DNA of 64,000 nucleotides, taken from Opisthorchis felineus. Taxonomy: Eukaryota; Platyhelminthes; Trematoda; Opisthorchiida; Opisthorchiidae. Position numbers and translations under genes: made by a program. The notes under the pieces are model-generated. The model saw only the letters and a program-made list of their open reading frames with translations, ran no database searches and was not told where the DNA came from. The stretch is taken from the NCBI GenBank assembly GCA_004794785.1, contig SJOL01008988.1, forward strand, positions 443,237 to 507,236, given 5' to 3'. Position 1 is the stretch's first letter; each line of letters begins with the position of its first letter. Below, piece by piece: positions 43,801-55,800 of this stretch.

Positions 43801-46800
43801 CTACCTATTCGGTCCGGCACACACACACACATCTTCCCGTTAATAACCACTAAGCTATCTCGAGCTCTTTGTGTACTACAATCAACAAACGAGCTTAACG
43901 ATGGTTCGGGTAGGACCATGGATGTCAAACGCCACTGCAAGTGTTGTGGCACTGTGTGTTATGTTGCAAGCGAGTCGAGCTAATCGAGAGTTCCGATTCG
44001 TTCTGTTCAGGTTGATGTTGCCTTTACATTCTTTCATTCTATATTGCTATCATGCCGACTGTCGCACGCTACTGACAATGTTCCGCATGCTCAGCTGCAG
44101 TTGATACGGAAGGCTAGACAACCGTATCTTGCTTAAGCTAGCGTGGGGGGTGAAACTTTACTTTTTCAGTACTATTCACAGGGTCGATGAAAACTCTGAA
44201 CAGCCTAGTACTGGTTGCGCCATTCTTGGGCCTATCAGGTAGTTCCCGAATCTCCGTCAACCTGACTTCCTACTTGGAGACCAAACTGTACACATGTCTC
44301 GATAGAACCACATTTGCAAGTTAAGTTGGTGTTGACGAGAGACAGGTGAAATTCACCTGAACCTCGCATTTTTAAATGAATGTGCTGCACAAAGGCCGGC
44401 TTTATGTTTCAGTTGGAACGACACGCAAAATATCGAAGTATGGTGATGAGCCTGAAGAAGGGCAAAACCGGTAGTAGGCTGTCCGCAGTTTTCACCGACC
44501 CCGCAAGTAGTATCGAGACACTCTCTGAATAGTGTTCCAAATAAAAACATCAAGCAGTCTTCGTTGAAGAATATCACAGATGGAGGAAGAGGTTCAGGTG
44601 TATTTCAGCTGAGTCGCTCGCCAGCGCCAAGGTAATTTTTAAATTTTACTCTTATTGTTGCAGCATCGTTATTAAAGGAGTTGATCTAAAAACCAGGATA
44701 GTGTGTCGTACAGCTTATGCTATTTATTTTAAGCCCCGGGTTGTTCGTACTTGTCCAAGTTTTTCGTTGTAAAACCTGTTAAGGTTGCATGTCATTGTGG
44801 TGGTATCGCGCCTTTGGCACCTTTCTGTAATGTAGAAACAGATGAGATTATCCTGACGTCAGTATCCGCGGTATTCGTAAAAACAACACGCATACACGAT
44901 GAGCATCACCAACATAAGCTGCTACCTGCTTCTTCCAAAGCGGTCATGTGATAACTGCAGCGTCCACAGCTTGGATTGAATTACGACAATTCGTCTCGTC
45001 CTTTCGAGTTCGCAAAAATTATGTAAACACTCGTGACAAGCACGTGACTCGGCCGCTGTCAGTAAAACAGCAGATGTGTTAAGGTATCACATCATCGTAA
45101 AAGCAAACCCGATTTGGGTCACGTGAGCTGCAATGAAATGTTTTCAGTTTATGTGCGGTGGATACTGTATCCTTCCCGCAAGCAAAGGAGTGTTTTGTCC
45201 AGAAAAGACCAATACACTGCAGTCAAAATAGGATGATGTCCAGAGTGTTCGGATCGCGGGTAACGCCACATGACTGCTTCCGAGATGTTTACAAGTGGAA
45301 GTTGATGAAAAGGCAGGTGGCTCAAGATAAAAAAAAGCGCAGATGCAGCTTACAGTCCAGTAGTTTGGTGCCGAACTTTGAATGGCAAAATGGTTTACCG
45401 ACGTTAGCTTCCTGCACCTGTGTGGCTCAGTGGTTAGAGCGCTAATTTATTGATCGGAAGGTCCGTGGTTCGAACCCGACCTCTGCATCTCGACTTCCCC
45501 TGTCTAGGCTTGGGCGACCTGCCAGTATCGCAGCCCTCGTGCATCCTTCTGGTGGCATGGCAGTTAGGCACCGAAAGGGTGCTACAGCTGAACGATTCAA
45601 TAATGTCGCAGAAACATGACCACGCTGTCGCCCATGGACTAACTAACGTTTGCACAAAAACGGAGCCACTTCAGCTTCTACGACAGTAAGAGTGGTATTC
45701 CGACTTCCGAAGTGACCACTTCTTGTGGCAGAAACTGTAAAACAGGGAACAAGGATTATCGCTGGAACTTGCCTGAGTCCCCCCATTCTCAATCCATATG
45801 ATGGCCATTCTAGAAGGACCTTTTGAGTGGGCTCTACAAAACCAGTGTTGTCATGTGGTCTTCCTGCCAAGGATGCTGATGGGACGATACAGATTTTCGT
45901 GAAATTGAACATCCATCTTAGCTTTTGTTCATCTGATTCTATAATTATACAGTCATACGTATCGCTCATACTCAATTATCGTGTGATTGTAATACTTCCC
46001 TAACAAATATTCAAAAGGAATGCTACATCAGTACAGGGATCGGCTCGGTCCAAAAAACGAACACAGATCTGTTCGTTTAGTTCATTTTACTAAAGGTCTA
46101 CGATAACCACGTTGTGCATATTCAAATTGAGAGGTCTTGCAGCATACTAGAGCACAGCCGTCATATGATTCAGACGATTGTTCCAACTGAGGTCGCTGGG
46201 TGCTTTCTTGCTGTAACGTTTAACTACAGTACCATTTAAGGACACATTGCCACCTGAAGGAGGTTCGAGGGCCGAGATACTGCCAGGTTGCAGTCGGGAT
46301 ACGGAGTTCGGGTCAGGACGACGAACCTTCCGATCAATAAGTTAGCGCCTTAACCACTGAGTCATCTTGAGTGTTACTGATGCCGTCTAAGAAAGAACTT
46401 AGAAGGGCTTGCCGAAACTGTCTACCACGACATCGAACAGGGGGAGGACGTTGTATAGTCTGAGCTTGAGACAACAATTAGATAGGGAATTTACTCTGCC
46501 CAGATTATATCCATGGCGTGAGCTATGTTCAACACATTTTCACATCGATCCAGACTCTCCATCAGATGGGGGAAATGGGAGGTATTCCGTCAGACTATAT
46601 GCATGATCCAATGATTGACAAGGCGATATGCTATAGTACTGTTGCCCCTTTGTCACGCGAAAACAACCAGACATGAGTGAAGTTCTTTAGGCCTAGAGTG
46701 AAGACTGCCAGACTAGATTAGAACCAATCAGTCTGGACTTGGCGGAAGTTAGACAAGACGGAAATGTCCGGAAAGCTTTGCCCCAAGCAAGAGATGACTG

Positions 46801-49800
46801 AAGAGGTGTATCGACCAAATAAAGTGATGTGAAATACAAAAACTAGTGATTATTCACAGGCAGGTGTTCAGAAAAGGGGTGATGTAATTTCAGACAGCCA
46901 TGAATTTTTTTAGAGTTGATGGCTCCCTTTTGACTACGGATCAACCTAGGTTGGATGCTTGTTTCTATAGGCCCATACCCCCGAGAACAATCAAACCAAA
47001 CCATCCGTGACACCCTTTCCGCTTCATGTAACTTAAAGCGAACGAAGGGACCACCGGGTTACTTTAGCTCAGACACGGGCAGTCCAGGTGAGGGTTGAGC
47101 TTAAGCTACGGACCACTAGAAATTCCCAGGGAGGCAACAGAGAAACGTACCGGTGATAAAATTCGATTCCAAATTGAGTTCTTCCAAAGTGGAGTTGCTT
47201 TGCAGCATTTCAATAAGCGGTTCAATCATGAGATTGGTCAATGCAGTGGAAGCCATCTTCAGTTTGCGCAATTTCGTGTTCGTCTTCAGCGCTTCCGATA
47301 GTCGTTTTACAACTTCAGCGCTCATAGTTTTGATGTTGTTTAAGTTGAGATCGGTTAATTCGGGATCGTTCTTGCCCAACCTGGTGATGCTTTCCTGAAA
47401 AAAGGGTAAAGGACCAAATTAGTCAGGGTGCTATCACTGGAGAGGAGTGGACATGTTGTGGCCGAAAACAGAATCGTAGTGTTAAGATCTTTGTTATACT
47501 AAGTGACTGTGGAAGACCGAAGTCCTGTCTGCTAAAACTAGAGACTACGTTCAGAAAACCTTCCTTCCCTTCAGCGACAATTTTTGAAGCAGAAGTTAGT
47601 CTATTCTGACATACTGGGATTTCGGCATGACTTCCGATTTTGACAGACAACCAGAAAACACGCAATTCCGTTTAGCTGTAGCACCCCTTCGGTGCCCAAC
47701 TGTAATGCCACCAGAAGGAAGCATGAGGGCTGGGATACTGCCAGGTTGCCCAAGCCTAGACAGGGGAAGTCGAGATGCAGAAGTCGGGTTCGAACCACGG
47801 ACCTTCCGGTCAGTACCTTGGCGCTCTAACCACTAAGCCATCTCACCCCCCAGAAAACACGAAAACAATTGAGTTATTGATCCACAAAGACCACCTGGAT
47901 TACTGATTAAATCGATGCCGCACACATAAGTGGCTTAGTCTAGATACCACAATCGTAACTACGCGTGAGTTGGAAATAATGGGGGGGGGCAGGAAGCTAG
48001 AAGCTTGCAGTGAAGGCTCCCCCAGGGCATTCAATACCGCTATGTGACCTTACGTTAACGTCTTAGATAAAAATGGAGTGTGGAACAATTCATTGCAGGT
48101 CATTAGACGGAAAACCTCATTTCGAAGGCGATCAGTCCGTCATTAATCGACCTTGCTCGACAACCTTGGACAGGTCGTTTAGCTTAGTATCAGCGAATGT
48201 CTGGGACAACGGAGATAGATGGTTTGATGGTGGTCAACATTGGAGTTACTCGTGTATAGTTGGCTTCAGTCCGACATTGAAAACTTTGGTCACAGCGTTC
48301 CTGACACACTGGCTGTGTATTAGCCACTGCAAATAGGTGTGATCGTTCTTTGTGCATATCCGCAGCTGACCGATTAGGTGGATCAATACCGGTCGCGTAA
48401 ACGTCTCGCTGATGTCGTACTGTCCGCTAACCTCCTGTCTGCTTGTTAACATTGAAAAGTAGGGAAGAGGATCACGTGCCGGAGTTCCAAACCGTTCCGC
48501 CGAGAGGGGTTGGATGTAGCTTTTTTATAATGGGCAGTGTAATGCGATTTATTGCAACTTCATGTTCGCGTGCACATCCAGCCTACAGTCCTGCTTTCAG
48601 CATGCCAGTCAAAACTAACCGTTTTTCAATCTGGTTTGAAGACGGTCACTGTATCACCTCAGCATCACTTTCAGGACTTGGGGCTCAGCGACGCCTGTGC
48701 TGTGTAAGAGAGTTTTGGACACCCCAGATTGCTGTCTTTCATCCGGAAGGTGTGCGCTCTAGCCAGATAGTCACCGTCCTCTTAGATGATCATAATCATC
48801 GACAGTATGACATCAGTGTTCACTGCCATAGAACCATGATTTATTTGTTAAGAAAAGAATAAAATTGGATGTGGAAGAGGTGCCTACATCTCCAGACACT
48901 CAGTCAGGCAATCTGGATAGAAACTGAAAACAAGAACGCCATTAACATCGACTAGCACCCATAACCTGCAGTGTCTTCAACAAGGCGCAGTGGGGATCTC
49001 GCGGTACCCATCCTGGAAGGCGTGTAGTACCGACAGCACCCAAACGTTTCGTAATCTCCTCCATACCCCTCTGCCGGGTCGAGTGTTGGCCACCTCTCTG
49101 CCTCTGACACTTGGAACTGGGAATGGAAAACAGCACTCCTCGGCAACCGATGGTTAGGCATGCGTAATACACGACCTAACCGACGCAGCTTCTGGTGCTG
49201 GACACATTCTTCGATGAAAGTACCCACTGCACAGCCAAACACTCGCTCTCTGATTACATTGTTACGGATTCGCCGACACCAACCCGCCTGAGCTATGGTT
49301 CTGAGACAACGATTGTCGAACACCTGAAGACGTCTCAGTTCCGCTGCTCGAACAGGCCAAGTCTCACAGCCATACAACAAAACAGCTGGTACTTTAGCTA
49401 TGTATATCGCTTTGACGCCACAGGTGTCTCAAATTGGCAAACGCGACCCGGGCCTTACATATTCGTGCATTGACCTCATCTGTCACACTACAATCGGAAA
49501 TAATACAACTTCCAAGATACGTAAAATGCTCCACAATTTAGAACACCAAGTACGTCAGTCGCCTGGGCTCATGAGCAGCTACTTCTGCTCGTACAGACCG
49601 TCATGTTCACTTTCTTAGCTAGGAAAACATCACACACGATTTGTACTGAAATGTACAATAATCCGTCGCGACCAAGGCGGGATGGGAGTGGTGACAAAAG
49701 AACAATGCGGAGAGACAACTGATTCAAAACAGGTTACCTCGACATCTGTTGTATTCGGTGGTTCATCGGGAATCGGTTTGGGTCGGTCTCCTTTAGCCAC

Positions 49801-52800
49801 CCCAGTGAATCCACCTCCTTCCAGTTTACGGTTCTCCAAACTGGCATAAAACTGAACTTGGTTCATCATTCCTGTAAAGCCAAGCACAGCGGCCAAATCC
49901 ACCAGTTCGTCCTCGGTGGCATTTTCCAACGCCTGAAAAACGAGACATAGGACTGATGAAAAAAACTACTTAGAGGGGAGGGGCAGAGGTAAGTGTAGGT
50001 TGACGCCAAACCTACTGCGAGTGCCAATGGGACAGGGAATGCCATTCAGAGTTGGTCTGTGAGTGACGATGGTTTCTACAGCTCACGTGATTTACCATGT
50101 AAAGTGCAAACCGAACTAGAGGTTGGCCATTAGCCCAGTTCACACTGCGAAAAGCGCAGACGCTAGCTAGTCGGTTCAGGGGCATTTTCAAACGAACAAC
50201 TAAAAGTTGGGTAGTGACTGGAGCAATAGCAAGAACTGAACAATGTATTGTAAGGCCACACATGAGCTCGAGATAGTTCAGTGGTTAAGGTGCAAACCGA
50301 AGGGTTTCCGACATCTCGACTGCCCCTGTCTAGGCTTTGGCAACCTTGCATTATCTTAGCCCTCGTGCTTCCTTCGGGTGGCGTGGCAGCTAAGCTCCGA
50401 ATTCGAGACTCAATCTGATTAGAATTCATCAGCAGTGCACCCACGGTCTCTGAACTTTGGCCATCTGGCATGCGAGGCAAGTATGCAACTATTAACCTCT
50501 CAGATCCCCAGGACCAAGTAGCGACAGGGATGCTTCAAACATGCGGGCCATTTTTTCAGTGCCGAAGTGCTTTTCCAGTTCGATATGGGCTAAACAGAAC
50601 TGCGCTGGAACAGCCGGAAAGCAGTTCAACTCTGAGAACGATGTAGCTTTCTGACCGGTAACTTCAAGAACATCTACACGATGTCTTGTGGCCCGGCTTG
50701 TATGACGGGAAAGGGAGAACAACCGATGTGCGGCTGTTTGTGTCTTGCCGCACCGGACTCAGAATGGATGAACACTGTAACCAAGGCACAACTCAGATCA
50801 ATACACCAAGGGTGTAAGTGATTCTTTCACTACGACAACATCCAGTCACATTGAAAGATCGTATGGGATGTCCCTAGTTAACAAAAGGTGCTATCAAAAG
50901 CAATCCGCAAAAAAAACTAAGCATGAGAGGAGAGCGCCCTGGCTAGGTAACATTCGAATAAGTTGCTTTATTCGCTCTAGTCGCACAAGCAACAAAATTT
51001 GCAAAAGCTTTTGAACCATTGTAAAACCACAACCCATGCGTCAGTAGTAGTATAGTACAGTAATATCAGTAGCATAGGTAGCTTACATGTATAGACAACT
51101 GGGTGTACTCTGCGGTACTCTTAAGTTGTGTGAATAGTAGGTATATTCGTAAATTCTTCTAAACTACCTACCAACTGAGGGACTTTATCCGGTCCATAGG
51201 GTATTCGTCCTATATGAATGAGGTCTTTAGTGACGAGCTCGCGAGAACGAGTACTATTCAGCAGCGTAGGTTCTTGAAACTAAGTTACCTATTATTTCAG
51301 GTGAAAACAGTGCAAAAGTGCAACAGAGCACAAAATCCCGCCAAAATGGCCGCGGTGCAGGTCCAGAAAGTGCACTAACTTACGAGCCTAGGGGAACCAT
51401 TTGGAAAACGTTGTTCACGTTACAATGCTGCAGAGTGATACCAGTGCCTGATCCCTGTAAAATTTACCTGTCAGGCTGCCGGTTAGCTTGGTGCATGAGC
51501 CGAGGGTAACCTTAACTTTAGGTGATAGAAAGTGCACTTCTTACTCGGCACCAGCAATGCGTGTTTTTCTTTAGGGGGAGGGGGCAGGTTGGGGTGGTCA
51601 GGCTGGTCAGGAGAAGTAGCTAGTCACATGTCAGCTGTGCGTGGCTTTGACAGTGCGCCAGTTGGTGAAGAAATATGTTACTTGCCTAGCTTACCTGAAA
51701 TCATCATGAGCAATTCAGTCATCGGCGTCTAGAAAATCCCCCAATCGTGTAGACTCAGTGCGACCTGAAGATTCGATTCAGACTGGAATGAATCTCCGGT
51801 ACGTCATTTTTGACCGAATGAGCACTGTGAAGGTGATTCAGGACTCCGATTTGAGATGTCGAAGTACTTCTGTTCTAAATGCAATACTATAACAAAGGAC
51901 CGATTTTAGCGGAACGGGAGCGAAATCCTCACGAGGTTGTCCAACGGCCGGTTGTCATATATTTTTCTAAATTAGTACTGGTATTTGGCTGACCAGTGAA
52001 AATTACCCATAGTGAGATTCTTCGAAGTTCCTACCCCCAACGTGCAATAGCATCCCAAGCAGTAGACGAAACCAGGAGTCCTGAAGGGCCTGGAGGAACA
52101 GGGGACACTGTTACGTCGGTTGAATCACATTTCGAACTTCTCTAGTACCCCTGGCTAGTCCTAGGCCATCTAGTACCGTTAAGATAAATGAACAAGCTAA
52201 TTTGGCTTGAAATTAGTATGCGTCAATTCAGATGAACGGGGACCGCCTGAAATGGGCTGCATAAAAACCGTCGTCGAAAATAACGCAGGCATGTGTTGAG
52301 TTTACCACAGATGATTAGGAACTTTAAAACGCGTGTAATATCATTTATTTATTCTTCATTTCTGAGGTTTCGCCCTTTCGCTCTATTCTATCAACAGGGA
52401 TGACGTCGCTTGAAGAGTGATGTTTGAAGGCTTTTGGATCAGCTGATCAACTGAATCAAGAGCATTGATTGGCTAATCTGAGTGAGTTCTAACCCACCAT
52501 CCAAAATGGGACGAAACAACTCGCATAAACAACAAAGCACACATACCACATCAATTTCATGCTGAAAGAATGATAGGTTGGAAATTACTAAGAGGTGGGC
52601 TGAAAAAGTGCGGCGGCGGAAAAAGACCAATAGAACGGAGATTGCGATTAGAAAGTAGGGGTCATCGCTTCACTAATGAGGAAAATCTTCCGAACAGAAA
52701 GTGCCTCCTCAACGAGAAGTCACCTCTTCCACTAAAAACGAAGCCGTATGAGGGTGTCAAAAAAGATTATGATAGAATTTCCTGGGCAACCGGAGGGAAT

Positions 52801-55800
52801 ACTTGCGAAACTGAACTTAACTATCAACTGTCGTTCTCACCTAGTGCATTTTGGACAGGTAATTATCGCACCAATTGGCCAGGTTCATACAAGAACCGCA
52901 AAAGAATATAATTGTAAAGAGAAAAATGAAAACTAAGTAGCTTAACGCAAACTAGAAAAATTATCGAGTTATCATGCGTTGTAGTCCTCTAGTCTGATAG
53001 CTCTATTGGCATCAAATCTGTCGCATTAGTGATGGAAATTTGGTCCTGTAAGTGAAGCCGATCTAGGCTAAAAAGCCGACGAGCACTCCATAGCTGTTTC
53101 ATCCTTATTGGGACTCACCAGTAGTGCTCACCCCACGAAACTCCACGGAGTATTGAACCAGCGACTTTCCGGTCAGTAGTTTGAACACTTAGGCGTTCGG
53201 TCTCGAACGGCTGAACAGCAGTGTGATTAGCTCTCGCTTAGACAAGATGCAGAGCCGCTTATCTTTCAATCACAGAAACCACATCACGTGGTCACGTATT
53301 GACTGGCTCCGCGAATGACGAGTTCTCAGAAGGAGGTTTCACTCATCTTGTGTAAGCATTCTTTCCGTGCAGTGAGTTACTTTCCATGAGTTACCTTCCG
53401 TTTGTTGGTAGTGTGATGAGATTTGCAAATCTCCTCACGCTACCAACAATCTGTGAAGTTAGAGTCCGAAAGACTTCGCCACCGTACACACAACCTGGAC
53501 TATTGATTGTGTCAGGTGAAACAGCTTTCTACGACATCACAGACATTTAACATAAGGCGAATGGCAAATGACAGTATCAATGTGACAGTTAGTCTCGGAA
53601 TCAGCCAGCCCAGGAATCAGAAAGTGTTTCCTGTATAACTCAGGTGGGTTGTTTCGTTGAGGAAGGGTATGGTGGGAGAAAAACCGGGGCTGTCAAAATT
53701 GTCTTCGCCCGATCAGGATACACAAAGGTCAACAAAAGCGTGTCAGTAGGCTTCAGCCGCCTTGGGTTCAATCACAGATCAAAGTGGTAGAATATAGCTC
53801 CTTCACCATTGCGGGTACGGGTGTCGTGGGAACAGCAGCACACTTGGTCAATGGGACTGTCCAGTCTGATAAGTCTTCAGTCTTTGATACTCAGATCACA
53901 GTCTCGTCCGTGACTGAAGCAGCCGTTTGTAAACTACAGCGTCTACAACCTAGCAAACCTTGCCAACGTTCGGACTAATCCAGATGAGTGTGGTCGAGGA
54001 GAGACTCAACGGAGGGTGTGTGAAGACGGATACAGAATCTATCACGGATGAAATCAACCTGAAAATCTAATGTATGGGGTGGTTACCCTGCATGTCCCCT
54101 TGGAGGCATAGACTCAAAATTTCACAAGATGGGGATTCGCACTAAGTTCAGAGGATCCAATTTACATTTGCACTACATTTGAGTAAAGATCTAGGCGACA
54201 AAGATAAAGAAAGCGCAAATCAGCGCTGCTCAAACTAACATCGGTGTCTACACAGCATACGAAACATCTACACCCTTGAGGAAAACCAAACATGCATTCG
54301 CGCACGATACGCCGCGAGGCGCGTAAACCATACTAGATAAAAACGGACTCACGAGCATTGCGCCTCCCAGCTAAAACATGTGAACGGTTTTACAAGAAAA
54401 CAAAAGAATCACGTGGGCTGCGACCCAAAACCAACTCCTATCCCATACGAAGGCTCAACCAGTTCTAGAACAATCAGAGATGTCGTTTGAAGGGCGTATA
54501 CACACTTCCCAGTGAGCCTTCGTGAATTTTCTCTGATCAAGCGATAGGGCGCTACCACCGACCTCGAAGTAATGGTGTAGTACCTAGAACGGTCGCCCCT
54601 GAAGTGCAGCTTCCCAGTGCAGAACAACTGTACCACTTGGAACAAATGCGCTCTTTGAAATGAGCGCCCCGAATGATCGATCAGGCTACCAAGTGATAGC
54701 GAGTGATTTGTCACAAGTTCGAACCTCAATCCGGCGTCGATCCTCACGGACAGACTGTCTACAGTACGTCGAATCTGGGAAAAGATGCTTCTAGTACTTC
54801 ACAAAAACGGTTCTAGTCGGTAAAAACCTTCGAGTTGTTTGTCTTCTTTGACTTGTTGGGCAACCACGGCAAACGTGTAACTCCGTTCAGGCTGGACGGA
54901 CGAAGGCAGACGCAGCTTCTGCGTAAGAATGGATCAAAACAGCCGAATTGACCAACAGGACCGGGACTCAGTTTATCTAAACTGCTGGATGAGTAAAAAC
55001 ACATACGACTCTGCGAACCGTTTGGGCTAACGGTTGTTGCCCAGCAAATCCGACCAAGTAGTCAGCCATTTCATTCACCAGGTAGAGAAATCTGGTCAAT
55101 TACGTATTTGCTGTGAAACATTCGTGCGAGATACATCTTTTATGTCTTGAAAAGTTGTTTTAACCTTCATCTTATGCTGACCTCATTAAGTTCATATGAC
55201 CTGGAAATCAGGGCGTGATGTGAATCAGTGTAAACGGTTGCTAATCGAAACCGGGAGTGGCGAGTTATTGTGAGATTTTGGATTCCTGTTCATACAATAA
55301 TTCATAATCCATGGTTGCTTCTAACGATATTACTGATGATGACTAGTAAATGTGCCATCAAAAATCCACCCTTTCTAGGTTTTTCGTTCCCCGAAGCTCG
55401 AGATAGCACAACGGTCAAGGCGTGAACTTACTGACCGGAGGGTCTGTGGTTCGAACTCAACACCGGTATCTTGACCGCTCCTGTCTAGGCTTGGGCAAAC
55501 TGACATTATTTCAGCTCTCGTGCTCCTGATGGTCATTGGCAGAATATCGCACTGTCCTTCTAGCAGGCATCTTGCAAATCGGACCTTGCAACCAAATGCA
55601 TGGTACAAGATTCCTTTTTAACTGATCTGGGTAGTTGGAAATCATGTAATCCACAGAGACCGGGGACAGTAACCCAGTGCAACGTAGTTCCATACCAGCA
55701 AGGCACGAATGAAGCAGGGTGAAAAAGGGCCAATACCCGCCAACTTACCTCATTTACTTCCTGATCAAACTCCACATCAAAGCCCATATCGGAAAGTTCC

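Larger units (their letters stand above)
31861..47150 (-). other. Tropomodulin 15.3-kb intron
   Basis: Holds two SINE-B copies and a related SINE, four SINE-A copies or fragments, a Gypsy pol fragment, a LINE tail, a long P-family copy (41757-42200), and two ribozyme-repeat copies (44.2 and 44.44 kb). I see nothing in 31900-33220, 37900-40000, 42500-43840 or 46380-47150 beyond unsupported open frames. Confidence 0.85.
47395..49737 (-). other. Tropomodulin 2.3-kb intron
   Basis: Contains a SINE-A (47671-47850), a G9 run at 47981-47989 and a LINE tail (48952-49600). A 139-codon plus-strand open frame at 48443-48862 is not recognised. Confidence 0.85.
49933..55748 (-). other. Tropomodulin 5.8-kb intron
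   Basis: Contains a SINE-A, two SINE-B-type copies, repeat Y with its palindrome, and another SINE-A. Open frames at 50492-50722 (-), 52570-52911 (+) and 54409-54747 (-) are not recognised. Nothing is seen in 50830-52430 or 53450-54400. Confidence 0.85.

Noticed and set aside
48443..48862. 139-codon plus-strand open frame in a tropomodulin intron
   Set aside because: Composition is not convincing and no family is recognised.
52570..52911. 113-codon plus-strand open frame rich in Lys/Arg
   Set aside because: No domain or splice support. It looks like chance translation of A-rich sequence.
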